Positions 21,065 through 30,215 of a stretch of DNA of 64,000 bases are shown in pieces. Both the position numbers and the translations under genes were made by a program. Each line of letters begins with the position of its first letter. Position 1 is the stretch's first letter. The stretch spans positions 131,732 to 195,731 of the forward strand of contig CAUYUJ010015507.1 in assembly GCA_963575745.1 (NCBI GenBank). The letters run 5' to 3'. The DNA is from Prorocentrum cordatum. Lineage: Eukaryota; Sar; Dinophyceae; Prorocentrales; Prorocentraceae. Below the pieces are notes generated by a model. It did not search any database, was not told where the DNA came from, and was given only the letters and a program-made list of their open reading frames with translations.

Positions 21065-21595
21065 GGCGGCGCACCGCCCATCGGTTGGACTTGTCCGCTG
21101 TGCTCCGCCCTTTGTTTTGTTTGACGTTTCCGTCGGCGGTGCACCGCCCATTGCCTGGTTGCACAATTTCGTCGGCGGCGCACCGCCCATGGATCGTCGT
21201 TGTCGGCGGCGCACCGCCCATTGTATGATTAGACAATTTCGTCGGCGGTGCACCGCCCATCGGTTGGACTTGTCGGCGGCGCACCGCCCAATTTATGATT
21301 GGGCAATCTCGTCGGCGGTGCACCGCCAATCGGTCGTCGTTGTCGGCGGCGCAGCGCGCATTGTATGGTTGCACAATTTCGTCGGCGGCGCACCGCCCTT
21401 CGATCGTCGTTGTCGGCGGCACACCGCCCATTGCATGGTTAGACAAGTTCGTCGGCGGCGCACCGCCCATCGATCCTCGTCGTCGGCGGCGCACCGCCCA
21501 TTGTTTGCATGTATATTCGTGAGCGCCACGCCGATCATTTGTTTTCCTTGTCGCGGCTGTCGCATCGCGCCGCGCGTTTTCGGCGGCGCACCGCC
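21065..21595. repeat. Palindrome array 2, exact 70-bp higher-order unit
   Basis: GGCGG-N4-CCGCC starts at 21065, 21135, 21174, 21205, 21244, 21275, 21314, 21384, 21415, 21454, 21485 and 21582, with degenerate copies at 21096 and 21345. From 21135 the spacing is strictly 39, 31, 39, 31 and so on for five units. Spacers are TTGTATG-TT-GACAATTTCGTC and ATCG-TCGT-GTC types. It lies directly upstream of gene D. Confidence 0.95.
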
Positions 21596-21759
21596 TGTTG
21601 TTCAATTGTGTAGGCTGTGTTGCGCAGCCTTGTCCACTTCTCCAGAACCAACCTGCTCTCTCATCCGCCTTGCCCCTTGTTCCCTTTCATCCTCGCGCCG
21701 TGTTCTCGACAGCCGTTTTGTGCTGGCGGTCGGCCGCGGGGGCCGCGGCGCCGCGGGCC

Positions 21760-24171
21760 ATGGCGGCCGCCGAGGAGGAGTCGCCCGTGCCCCCCTTCTT
21801 GCACGAGGGCGTCAAGTCACCCGTGCCGTCCGAAGACAGCTCGCAGGAAGAAGGCTCGAGGCCGCAGGCAGCAGACTCGTTCAAGAACGAGCCGCAGGAA
21901 GCAGGCTCGAGGCCGCAGGAGCTTGGTTCTGTGAAGGCCGAGGAAGGCGACACCTCGGCGGAGGCCAGTGCAGCTCCGCCTTGGCCCAAGGCCTCCTCGC
22001 CTGCGACTCCGCAGGAGCCCCCGCAGCGCGTGCCTGAGGAGGTCGCGGCCGCTGCGAAACCAAAGGCGGGGAAGGCGGGGCGGCCTCTCCTCAGGCGCCC
22101 CGCCGCCGTGCCGCCCGCCAAGCAGCCCCCGTCGCAGCGCTCGCTTTCTCAGTTCTTGACCGCGAAGAAGGGCGGCGGCGCACCGCCTGCGAAGGCAAAG
22201 GCGAGCGCGGAGCCCAAGGCAAAGGCCAAACAGAAAGCGAAGAAGAAGCCAGCAGCGGCGGCACCTTCGACGGCGGAGGACGCAGCAGCAGGGGCGGACG
22301 AGGCAGAGCCACAGCAGCAGGCCCAGACGCAGCACGACAAGAAGTCGGTTGCAGCCTCGCAAGCACCGCCGGCAGCGGAGGAGGATGCAGAGCCACAGCA
22401 GCAGCGTCAGGATGCAGCGCCGACGGAGGCAGAGGCGGCAGCAGAGGAGCCGCAGGCCGCGCCCTCAGACACGTTCGAGGCCGCCACGGACGAAGCAAAA
22501 GATGACTACGGCCGCTTCACGACGGGCTACGACCCACCCTGTCCAGGCCCGACGTGCGCCAAGTGCGGTCGGGATGCGGAGAGCGTCCGCTTCAGGCTCG
22601 CCCAGAAGAGCGCCAACACGTGGTGGTGTGGGAGCTGCAACAGCAAGAGTTCGATGGTGCAGCGCTGCTATGCGCACTGGCCACCGCGCTCGTTCGCTCT
22701 CATGCGCAAGGCGGACCAGCAGGCGTTCTGGCGCTCGATGGACGACCCTTCCATTGAGAACAACGCTCAGTTCGAAGAGGAGCTGGTGAGGGTCCTCAGC
22801 GTCTCGAGGAAGGAACGCCTCACGGAGACCAAGGGCGGGGATTGGAAGCCCTTGTCCGTCTGGGCCCAGGAGGGGTACGACGCGGACGCCGTCCGTGCCA
22901 ACAACGACGTGAGGTACAATTCCGACTTGAAGCAGGATTGTTACCGCATCCGCATCGAGGGCAGCAGGCAGGAGAACATCGAAGAGACAGTGAGGCAGGA
23001 GCTCCGCCAGAACAGGAAGCCGCCGAGGCCATCCCCACCGAAGCATGAGAGAGCCGTGGAGCCACTCCCGCAAAAGACGCACCGCTCGCCGAGCGGTGGC
23101 TACGAGGGCCCCACAGGCGCTGGTCGCCGTTCGACGAGTCGGAGCGGCGACAGCGACTGTTCGCAGAACCGCCAGCTGAAGCGGGGCCACTCCAGCAGCG
23201 GCGACGGCGCGGACCGCTTCCCCAGCCGCGGCCGCAAGCGCAGCAGCCGCGGCCGCAGGGCGGACAGCCGCCAGAAGCACCGCTCTTCCAGAGGTTCCCG
23301 CAGAGCCGACGCGAAGGGCCGCCGCTCGAGGAGCCGCAGGGCGCACAGCAAGAAGGAGAAGGCCCGCTCGAGGAGCCGCAGGGCGCACAGCAAGAAGGAC
23401 AAGGCCCGCTCGAGGAGCCGCAGGGCGCACAGCAAGAAGGACAGCCGCAAGACGGGTCGCTCCCAGTCTCGCGAGAAGCAGCGCTCGAGGAGCCGCAACG
23501 ACCACGGCAAGAAAGGGAGGGACTCGCGCAGTCGCATCAGGAGGGAACGCAGCGAGCAGAAGCGTGTCCAGAAGGCCATCAAGGACCGCAAGGCGTTGGC
23601 GATGAAGACGCTGGAAAAGACGGGGTCCTGGGACGTGCAGCTCGCATCGCTCCTCGACGACGAGGACTGCTCCAGGGTGCCGACCTGGGCGGTGAAGAAC
23701 GCGAAGGACAGCCACAAGGATCTCTCGAAGCTCAGGGAGGCCGCGAAGACCGCGCTCGAGGACCCCAGGGCGAGCTTGCCGTACGAGGCGAAGGCCCTGG
23801 AGGCAGCCCTCGCCGACGCAAGACCGCTGTCGGTGGCCTGCGTTCGGCCATCGAGCACGCGAGCTGCTCACGGCCTTTTCATCCATCGTGGATGGCGGTG
23901 CTCCGCCGATCGACCGCTCGACTGCCGATCGATCGATCGAAGATTTTGCTGATCGACCGCTCGACCCATCGAGGATTTCGCCGATCGAACGCCGACCGAT
24001 CGCGTTCGGATCGGTCGACCGCCGATCGATCGATCGACCGCCGATCGAGCGCCGTTCGATCGCGATCGACCGCCGATCGATCGCGTTCGACCGCCGATCG
24101 ATCGCGTTTGCGTCCCGATCATCCTTCTACAGGCCAAGAAGTACAGCAAGAAGAACACCTCGAAGGACTGA
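21760..24171 (+). CDS. Gene D: zinc-ribbon protein with RS-rich tail
   Basis: Start ATGGCGGCCGCC at 21760. Exon 1 runs to 23832, a 300-base GT-AG intron (acceptor CTACAG|GCC) follows, and the last exon 24133-24171 encodes AKKYSKKNTSKD and stop, for about 703 aa. A donor at 23842 is equally in phase. Residues 1-255 are acidic, Ala/Lys/Gln-rich and disordered. Around 261-293 are CPGPTCAKC and WCGSC, a four-cysteine zinc ribbon, followed by the conserved CYAHWPPRSFALM and GYDADAVRANND segments that I remember from a large dinoflagellate-specific family. Residues 480-610 are RS/RK-rich with 14-residue repeats (RSRSRRAHSKK), as in splicing factors. A helical segment ends the protein. Nuclear nucleic-acid binding is inferred. 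A diverged homologue is at 59250-60693. Confidence 0.7.
22174..22187 (+). repeat. Palindrome inside gene D coding sequence
   Basis: GGCGGCGCACCGCC, translated as part of KKGGGAPPAKAK. It is the one copy of the palindrome seen in coding sequence. Confidence 0.7.
23315..23450 (+). repeat. 42-bp tandem repeat in the RS region of gene D
   Basis: CTCGAGGAGCCGCAGGGCGC with ACAGCAAGAAGGA is repeated three times in frame, adding 14-residue RS units. A fourth, diverged CTCGAGGAGCCGCAACGACC occurs near 23484. Confidence 0.8.
23894..24118. repeat. Palindrome plus GATCGACCGCC-rich tract in the gene D intron
   Basis: GGCGGTGCTCCGCC at 23894-23907 is followed by about 200 bases dominated by CGATCGATCG and GATCGACCGCC words. 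It sits in the proposed intron 23833-24132, so the open frame through it is not expected to be translated. Confidence 0.75.
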
Positions 24172-24358
24172 GCTCGGCGGCGGCTGCCCTGCTCAGTCCC
24201 CAGCCGCTGCGACGCGCGCTGGGGCGCGCTGGAGGCGCGCTGGAAGTCTGCCCCCGCCCGCGCAGACTTCCCTCGCTTAGACAAAAACTATATTCCTCCG
24301 TGGTCCGCCTCCCTTTCCTCGTGCACGGCGTCCTTGTAGCCATGCTCCTCTTATTTCT
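24172..24358. other. Short intergenic spacer D-E
   Basis: Contains GCGCGCTGGGGCGCGCTGGAGGCGCGCTGG-type short repeats; no gene. Confidence 0.4.
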
Positions 24359-24628
24359 GGCGGTGCACCGCCCATGGGCAGCATCCGCCGACGGCGGTAG
24401 TTTGCCTCCTGTCCACACCCCGCACTCTTCTGGCGGTACACCGCCCGTTGCCAGCCATCCGCCGACGGCGGTACTCCGCCTCCTGTCCATGCCCCGCACT
24501 CTTCTGGCGGTGCACCGCCCGTGTGCAGCCATCCGTCGTCGGCGGTGCTCCGCTTCCTGTCCATGCTCAGGAGTCTTCTGGCGGTACACCGCCTGTTGTC
24601 AGCCATCCGTCGTCGGCGGTACCCCGCC
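24359..24628. repeat. Palindrome array 3, ~74-bp higher-order unit
   Basis: Palindromes at 24359, 24393 (degenerate), 24432, 24467, 24506, 24541, 24580 and 24615; spacing alternates about 35 and 39. Spacers carry GTCCATGC-C-CACTCTTCT and CAGCCATCCG types. It lies between genes D and E. Confidence 0.9.
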
Positions 24629-24711
24629 ATCCGTCATCCGTCGTCACCCATCCGTCATCCGTTGTCAACCTTTTCCACCGCCTCACCCACCCTACTTCAA
24701 CGGCTCGAAGG

Positions 24712-24893
24712 GCGCCCGCGGCGGCGCGCCAGGCGGGGGCGGCGCCATGGCCGAGCGATGGCCCCCTGCCGAGCGTCAGAGGCTGCAGGAGGCAGCGCTT
24801 CTGCGCCCGCGGCGGCGCGCCAGGCGGGGGCGGCGCCATGGCCGAGCGATGGCCTCCTGGCAAGCGGCAGAGGCTGCAGGAGGCAGCGCTTCT
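24712..24893 (+). repeat. 91-bp tandem duplication at the start of gene E
   Basis: GCGCCCGCGGCGGCGCGCCA through CAGGAGGCAGCGCTTCT occurs at 24712 and again at 24803. Each copy holds an ATGGCCGAGCGATGG start. Because 91 is not a multiple of three, only the second ATG (24838) is in frame with the rest of the gene. Confidence 0.85.
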
Positions 24894-27320
24894 GCGGGGC
24901 GTATCGCGGGCGGCGCTGGACAGGTGCACGGAATCCAAAAATCATAATGCGCAATGTGTTTGAAGGATGTTTTGTTTGGTCGGCTTTTTCTTTTCAAAAT
25001 ACCCAACCGATCTCCACCCGCCTTCCCCGCGCAGGGTGGCTCGCGTCCTGCTGCAGGACGACGACGAGCACGTGGCGGCGGCGACCGTGGGCGCCGACGT
25101 GGCTCGCGCGGTGGCGCCGCTTCTGGATGTTATCGAATTGCCGCGCCGAGACGGTGGCCCAGCGTTCAGGTGGACTGTATGTTTGCCCGACAAGATCGTC
25201 CCCAAGCTGGCCCACGCGGCGGGGCCTTGGAGTGATCGGTTCTGGGCGGCGATGCGGGTGTTTCCTTCGTCGCCATCGCAACCGTGGCGGATGCTGCTCT
25301 ACCACGACGACGTGGTCGTCGGCGCGCAGCTCAAAGCTGCAAACCGCAGGACGTCCATTGTTGTGTACATTAGTTTTTTGGAGCTGGGCACATACCTTCA
25401 AGAAGAGGGCGCCTGGCTCCCGCTGGGAGTCCTTCGGTCAGAGGACAAGAAGGATATCACCGCAGCGGGCGTGGTGAGGGCCATCCTGCGGCGCCTCTTC
25501 CTCGGGCCAGGAGGCGGCGGTTTCGACGTCGGCGCGTCTCGGTTGCATTTCAAGTGCCACAGGCTGATCATGGACGAAAGCGCGGGCAAGGACACCTTCT
25601 CGTACAAGGGCTCCAGCGGTTGGCGGCCCTGCTGCAACTGCAAGAACGTCGTGCTCGACCAGGGGACTGGCACCCTCAGCCGTTGGGACCCGTCTGGTTA
25701 CCTGGTGGGTATCGCTTGCGTCGACGCCTCGAGGTTCGACCCGATGACTGCGGAGGCGTCGGGGGCGGGCAATGCGCGGCCGACGCTCGGCGAGTCCAGA
25801 GAGTTCACGAACGGACTTCGCGAACTCCCTGGAATTCGCGAGCGGAGTTCGCTCGGCCGGCCCCCGCCAAGGAGTTCGCGAAGGGGTACGACGAACTCGT
25901 GGAACTTCAACGCACGGCGAGTGCAGTGGCCTTCCAGAATCTCCAATCCGCGTACGGCATCACAGTGAACGAGTTCTCGTTGATGGCCGACGTCGAACTC
26001 CGACGCGTTTGCTCGCTGGACATGTACACGCGCGACCCGATGCACATCATCCTGGCGAGCGGAGGCACGTTCCAGGTGGAGGTGTTCTGCCTGCACAAAG
26101 CAGTGGCGCGCGTGATTCCAGACGTGTGGGATCGGTGGCGAACCGATTTCCAGCGCTGGGCTCCAGGCCGCGGCGGAGGGAAAGCTCCCGTGCATCTCTT
26201 CTCCCCTGCCAGGAAGAAAGCCTGCGTCGAGGCAGGGCATTTCGTCGGCTCCGCGTCGGACTGCCTCGCCGTCCTGCCGTTCCTCAGGAACTGGCTGCGC
26301 GTGGATTTCTTGCCGCATCACGCGCCGTTCCTGCCCCAGGCGCGGTCCTTTGAGGCCATGTATGCCGTCCTGGAACTGTACCTGGCGGCGAAACGCGGCG
26401 GCTGCCCAGACACGTTCGATGTTGATTTCAAGCGCCATGTCGGGTTGGCGCTCAGGAAACACGTGCGGGCCTACACGGACGCGTGGATCGTGCCTAAGCA
26501 TCATTATCTTTGGCACGCAGCTGTGCAGGCGGCGGAGGATGGGTTGATGCTCGACTGTTTCGTGCTCGAGCGAAAACACAAGCTCATCAAGGACACCGCG
26601 GAGCACTACGACCGCTTGGGCGGCATGGACAAGGATGTGATCACCCAAGTTGTGGCTACGCACTTGCACGAGTCCTCGGCCGCGCCGCGCCAGTCGCACA
26701 AATGGTGGCCGACCCCTGAGCTCGACGGGATCATCGGGCAGCGCGGTTGGGGCCAAATGGGCTTTGGTGCACGCGCGAGCCTCCATGGGGGGCGCGCCTG
26801 CGGGGGCGCCTCTCGGGGCAACGCCGAGGCTCGCACGTGCACCAGGGCCTATCCAGGCACGGCGCAATCACTTGTCGTCGAGCTGCTGTCGGCGGCCTCG
26901 TCTACGGCAGCGGGGGCGTGTGGCTCGAGGGCGACGCCGCGTTCCACGTCCACTGCGTGGCGGTGGCCGCGGGGCGCTCCTACCTCATCGTGGAGCCGCT
27001 GGACCTGGCGTCGCGGCCTGCGCCTGGGGAGTCCGCGTGGCGGCCACGAGGAGGACCGAGCTGTGCAAGGAGGAGGGAGGGGGAGGAGGGGAGGGAGGGG
27101 GAGGAGGAGGAACAGGGGGACGAGGAGGAGGGGAGGAGGAGGGGGACGAGGAAGGAGAGGAGGAGGAGGAGGAGGAGGAGGAGGGGGACGAGGAGGATGG
27201 GATGGCCCACTACGCCGCCGCCCCATAGGATGCGGCGCGCTGGCTGCTGAGGACGCCCCGCGGGCGCCTGCGGCGTACACCCGCCGAGCCGAGGACGGGT
27301 CGGTCCGCGCGCTGGTGTAA
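24838..27320 (+). CDS. Gene E: DDE-transposase-like protein, five exons
   Basis: Model: 24838-24923, 25035-25800, 25872-26766, 26829-27047 and 27229-27320, all in phase, about 685 aa. Intron 1 is GT-AG, intron 2 GA-AG, intron 3 GT-AG, intron 4 GA-AG, every acceptor AG|G. The N-terminus RQRLQEAALLRGVSRAAL looks like a helix-turn-helix. LLYHDDVVVG places Asp120/121; CCNC near 228-231 is a possible zinc knuckle; RDPMHIIL places Asp339; VLERKHK places Glu517. That D...D-x-MH...ERKHK order matches a large dinoflagellate family in my memory and resembles the catalytic triad of DDE transposases such as the CACTA tnp2 type (DxMH). The C-terminal GGVWLEGDAAFHV-like beta segment and final YTRRAEDGSVRALV also fit that family. 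The third intron's exact borders are uncertain. Last gene of the island; a decayed homologue is at 62377-64000. Confidence 0.7.
25801..25871 (+). other. Gene E intron 2, introner-like, GA-AG
   Basis: 71 bases. GAGTTCACGAA at its 5' end and GAGTTCGCGAA just after the acceptor form a direct repeat, like a target-site duplication. Internal CTTCGCGAACTCC and GAATTCGCGAGC are inverted with respect to it. Removal restores REFAKGYDELVELQ in frame. Confidence 0.65.
26766..26845 (+). other. Gene E intron 3 region, 18-bp terminal inverted repeats
   Basis: GGTGCACGCGCGAGCCTC (26766-26783) pairs with GAGGCTCGCACGTGCACC (26826-26843), one mismatch. A GT-AG|G splice at 26767-26828 keeps the frame; cutting exactly at the repeat ends (26766-26845) also keeps it but needs a GG start. 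Confidence 0.6.
27053..27194 (+). repeat. (GAG)n tract in gene E intron 4
   Basis: Impure GAG/GGGGA repeat of about 140 bases within the proposed GA-AG intron 27048-27228. Read through, it would add a Glu/Arg run that interrupts the family's usual C-terminus. Confidence 0.75.
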
Positions 27321-27333
27321 AACGCGCGCGCGC

Positions 27334-27415
27334 GGCGGTGCACCGCCTGGCGGTGGGCCGCCTGTTGTAAAAAATCACGTTCGCGCGGCGGTAGCCCGCC
27401 TGGCGGCATCCCGCC
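27334..27415. repeat. Four palindromes after gene E
   Basis: Close pairs at 27334 and 27349 (loops TGCA, TGGG) and at 27387 and 27402 (TAGC, CATC), each pair 15 bases apart, both preceded by CGCGCG. Confidence 0.85.
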
Positions 27416-27528
27416 TGGGGAAAAGGAGGGGCGGAGAGGAGGGGGGCGGGAGCGGGGCCCCGCAGGCTGCACGGATCGATGGCGACGCCGACGCGTTTTT
27501 GAAAGCGCCCCCGCCCCCCATTTTCCAT

Positions 27529-27679
27529 ACGAAAAAGCAGACTTATCGGACTTATAAATTAGATATAAGTTACATATAAGTAAGATATAAGTAAACTAGT
27601 TTTGATGAAGATGCTAGATATAAGTAAGAAGAAGTAACATACATGCAGCATGTAACATATGTCAACGCCATCACCAAAG
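27529..27679 (-). repeat. Right terminal inverted repeat, AT-rich
   Basis: Read on the minus strand it starts CTTTGGTGATGGCGTTGACA at 27679 and ends with CGATAAGTCTGCTTTTTCGT at 27529, the same terminal blocks as the left repeat in the same outside-to-inside order. The AT-rich middle is shorter and diverged. Confidence 0.8.
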
Positions 27680-28565
27680 TTCTCCTTGTCGCTTCCCCCC
27701 TGGGCGCGCCGCCTAGTACCGGAATCGGAGGGTTTTGCACGTGTCGGGCCCCAGGAGGCGATGCTCGCTCGACACCGTTTCGCTATGTGCTCTTCCGGGT
27801 GCTCGGAACTTTGCTGCCGGCATGCGGCCCTTATAAGCACGATGAGAGCAGCATGGCCTCAGGTTCCTGGTGGACGGGGGCCTCCTCCGAGCGGCCTCGG
27901 GGCAGCCGCGGGTCGGCGGCGCCTGGCCCTGCAGCTCCCCGGAGGCTGTGCGCGGGGCCGGCGCGGGCAGCCAGGCGCACCAGGCTCGCGAGGGGCGCGC
28001 GGAGCTCGGCGCGTCGAGCCGCGCCTCGGGTGGTCCCGTGCCGGCAGCCGGGCACCGCAAACGCAGGCATCCGGCGCCTCGGAGGCGTCGGCGCGGAGGT
28101 CTTTTGTTCACAGTGTGCGGCCTCGTTGGGCCCTCGCCGGGCCTCGGGGCCGTCAAAAGCCGACTCGGGAGGAGAAGCTCGTCCCGAGGAAGGGCTCGGG
28201 GCTGGGCCCGTGTCTCGAACAGGTCGAGACGCCGGATGTCGCCTGGGAAGATCATGTTTTGTTTACCCGAACACACCAACCCAGCCCGAAGGTCCCAGAC
28301 CCCCTCCATTTCCGGGTGGGTTCCCGAGCGCCCCCACCGGAGATTGGCAGGCCCAACGGCGACTTCGGTTCGTGTTGGGGTGGATTGGGGTGGGTAGACA
28401 GAAGGATCACAGCCACACGTGGGTGTGATTTTTCCGGGAGGGCCCCTCGGGGAAAGAGCCACCGATCTCGACACGAGCACGTTGGTTGCGGTTGTGGTCG
28501 ATTTGGCCGTCCTGGGGCGCCACATCGACCACAACCAGGACTGGGGCGGTTAGGGTGTTCTGACG
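27680..28565. other. No convincing gene; GC-rich flank of the island
   Basis: Unique sequence. GGTTGTGGTCGAT and ATCGACCACAACC at about 28493-28537 form a hairpin, and GTGTTGGGGTGG/GGGGTGGGT words are duplicated nearby. Frames on both strands look compositional. Confidence 0.4.
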
Positions 28566-29027
28566 ATGTTTGGCATGCGCAGGACATCCCCCAGGGTGTG
28601 TCCTCGATGTGGTCGTGGTCGCTTGCTGTCCCCGATGGCAGACCGGTCCCATCCACCCGAGGTGCCAGTGGGCGGCTTCGAGTCGGGCACGGACCTGCAG
28701 CTGGGCGGTTTCGAGGCGGCGAGCGCGGTGACGCACGTCTGTCGACTTCGTGTTCGCGGCCGCGACCGCCGCCATCGTAACCGCCCTGTCGCCACCTTTT
28801 CCAGCTCGTCCGACGGCGGAGGCGGCGGGTCCCCGTGGACGGCCAGCGATGCGAGCAGGGCGGCGTGGCAGGGCTTCGGGCAGAACGGGCCCGTCGTGGA
28901 GGCCTCTGAGGAGGCGGGGCTCGGCGAGATCGGCGACATGGGCGGTTTCGGGGTGGGCGTGCAGGAAGCCCTCGACGCGAGCTTGGACGCTATGCTCGAC
29001 GAGCCCGCGCGCTGGAGGCAGGAGTGA
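28566..29027 (+). CDS. Hypothetical protein, weak support
   Basis: One frame has mixed composition: VPVGGFESGTDLQLGGFEAA, an Arg-rich stretch, a Ser/Gly linker and an acidic C-terminal part (VVEASEEAGLGEIGDMGGFG, then ALDASLDAMLDEPARWRQE) before the stop. It is longer and less biased than neighbouring frames. No splice sites, start context or family could be recognised, and it may be one exon of a larger gene or chance. An ATG inside the frame at 28635 is another possible start. Confidence 0.25.
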   Translation: MFGMRRTSPRVCPRCGRGRLLSPMADRSHPPEVPVGGFESGTDLQLGGFEAASAVTHVCRLRVRGRDRRHRNRPVATFSSSSDGGGGGSPWTASDASRAAWQGFGQNGPVVEASEEAGLGEIGDMGGFGVGVQEALDASLDAMLDEPARWRQE

Positions 29028-29339
29028 CCGCGAGCGTCTCTTCGGCGGCGTCGGGCTCCGCACATCCGTGGAAGGAGTGCTGGGCGCAGGCGTAGGCAGC
29101 GGGCGCGGCGAGAGCCCCGTGAGGCGGGCCTTCACAAGGCCTCGCTGGCGTCATGGACGGCTTCAGACTGGCGCTGGTCGCGTGCCAGTGGGATACGGCG
29201 CCCTGGGTCAACCTCGTTTTCCTCATCTGTCGAAGACGCCTTCGGCGAATCATCGCCGCCGCTGGCGGATCCTGTAGTGATGGGTCCTCGTGTTGACTCA
29301 GCAGCGCCGCGCGTCCTCCTCCCACCTCCTCCTGTTCCC

Positions 29340-29940
29340 TGACTCCTCCTCCCATCCATCCTTGCTTCTGCCCTCCTCATCGTATTCGTCACACTCATCA
29401 TCACGATCATCCTCACCATGGTCATCATCATCACCACCATCGCCACCATCACCATTATCATCACCATTCTCGTTCCCATCACCAGCATCACCCCCCCCAG
29501 CATCACCATAATAATCAGCAGCACCGTCATCACCGTCATCATCATCGTAGTCGTCATCACCATCATCATGAACAACATCATCATCATCATCACCATCATC
29601 GTCAACAGCAACAGCATCGTCACCATCAGCATCACCACCACCATCATCGTCACCACCACCATCGTCGTCACCATCGCCATCATTGGTGTCAGCATCGTCA
29701 TTCGTCCTCAGTAGCATCATCACCACCATCAGCATCAGCATCAGCATCAGCATCAGCATCAGCATCAGCATCAGCATCAGCATCATCAGCATCATCATCA
29801 TCATCATCATCATCATCAGCATCATCATCATCATCATCATCATCATCATTATCATTATCATCATCATCATCATCGTCATCATCATCATCATCATCGTTGT
29901 CATCGTCATCGTCATCGTCATCATCGTCATCATTACCTTA
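29340..29940. repeat. Compound (CAT)n/(CAG)n microsatellite
   Basis: About 600 bases of CAT triplets with CAC, CGT and a CATCAG block at 29728-29790. Long frames through it are artefacts. Confidence 0.95.
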
Positions 29941-29984
29941 GGGAAGCGTGCATCTGTATCATTTTCGACTGTTCACTCCGTCCA

Positions 29985-30215
29985 AGATGATCCCAGAGGC
30001 TCCCAAGACGGCCAAAGATGCTCCAAGAGAGCCCCCAGAGAGGGAGCACGCACTGACCACTCAAGCCACTTGCCTCGAAGTGACCCCCGAAGCCGCCCAC
30101 AGGGTCCCGAAAGACACCGAAGAGGCCCCAAAGAGGCCCGCAAGAGATCACCAAGGAGGCCCACAGTGGGCTCCAAAGAGGCCCCAAAGAGGCATACAAA
30201 TCGAGGAGGCATCTC
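29985..30215. repeat. CCAAGAGGCCC minisatellite, degenerate
   Basis: Words such as GGCTCCCAAGACGGCC, CCGAAGAGGCCCCAAAGAGG and CCACAGTGGGCTCC recur at roughly 11-base intervals; same family as 38580-38850 and 39590-40015. Confidence 0.7.

Larger units (their letters stand above)
13536..27679 (+). mobile_element. 14.1-kb multigene element bounded by AT-rich inverted repeats
   Basis: The left edge (13536-13820) and right edge (27529-27679) share two blocks in inverted orientation: 24 identical bases on the outside (13536-13559 against 27656-27679) and 26 on the inside (13795-13820 against 27529-27554), with diverged AT-rich filler between. Between the edges lie five same-strand genes, including a transposase-like one, and essentially all the GGCGG-N4-CCGCC palindromes seen in the window outside the second copy. 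Unique coding-dense sequence here contrasts with repeats on both sides. No target-site duplication is obvious. Calling it a transposon is inference; a fixed gene island with symmetric borders is the alternative. Confidence 0.65.

Noticed and set aside
21065-21595. CRISPR-like regular array
   Set aside because: Repeats are 14-base palindromes and the spacers are themselves repeated in two types; a eukaryotic setting and no cas genes. It is a higher-order tandem repeat.
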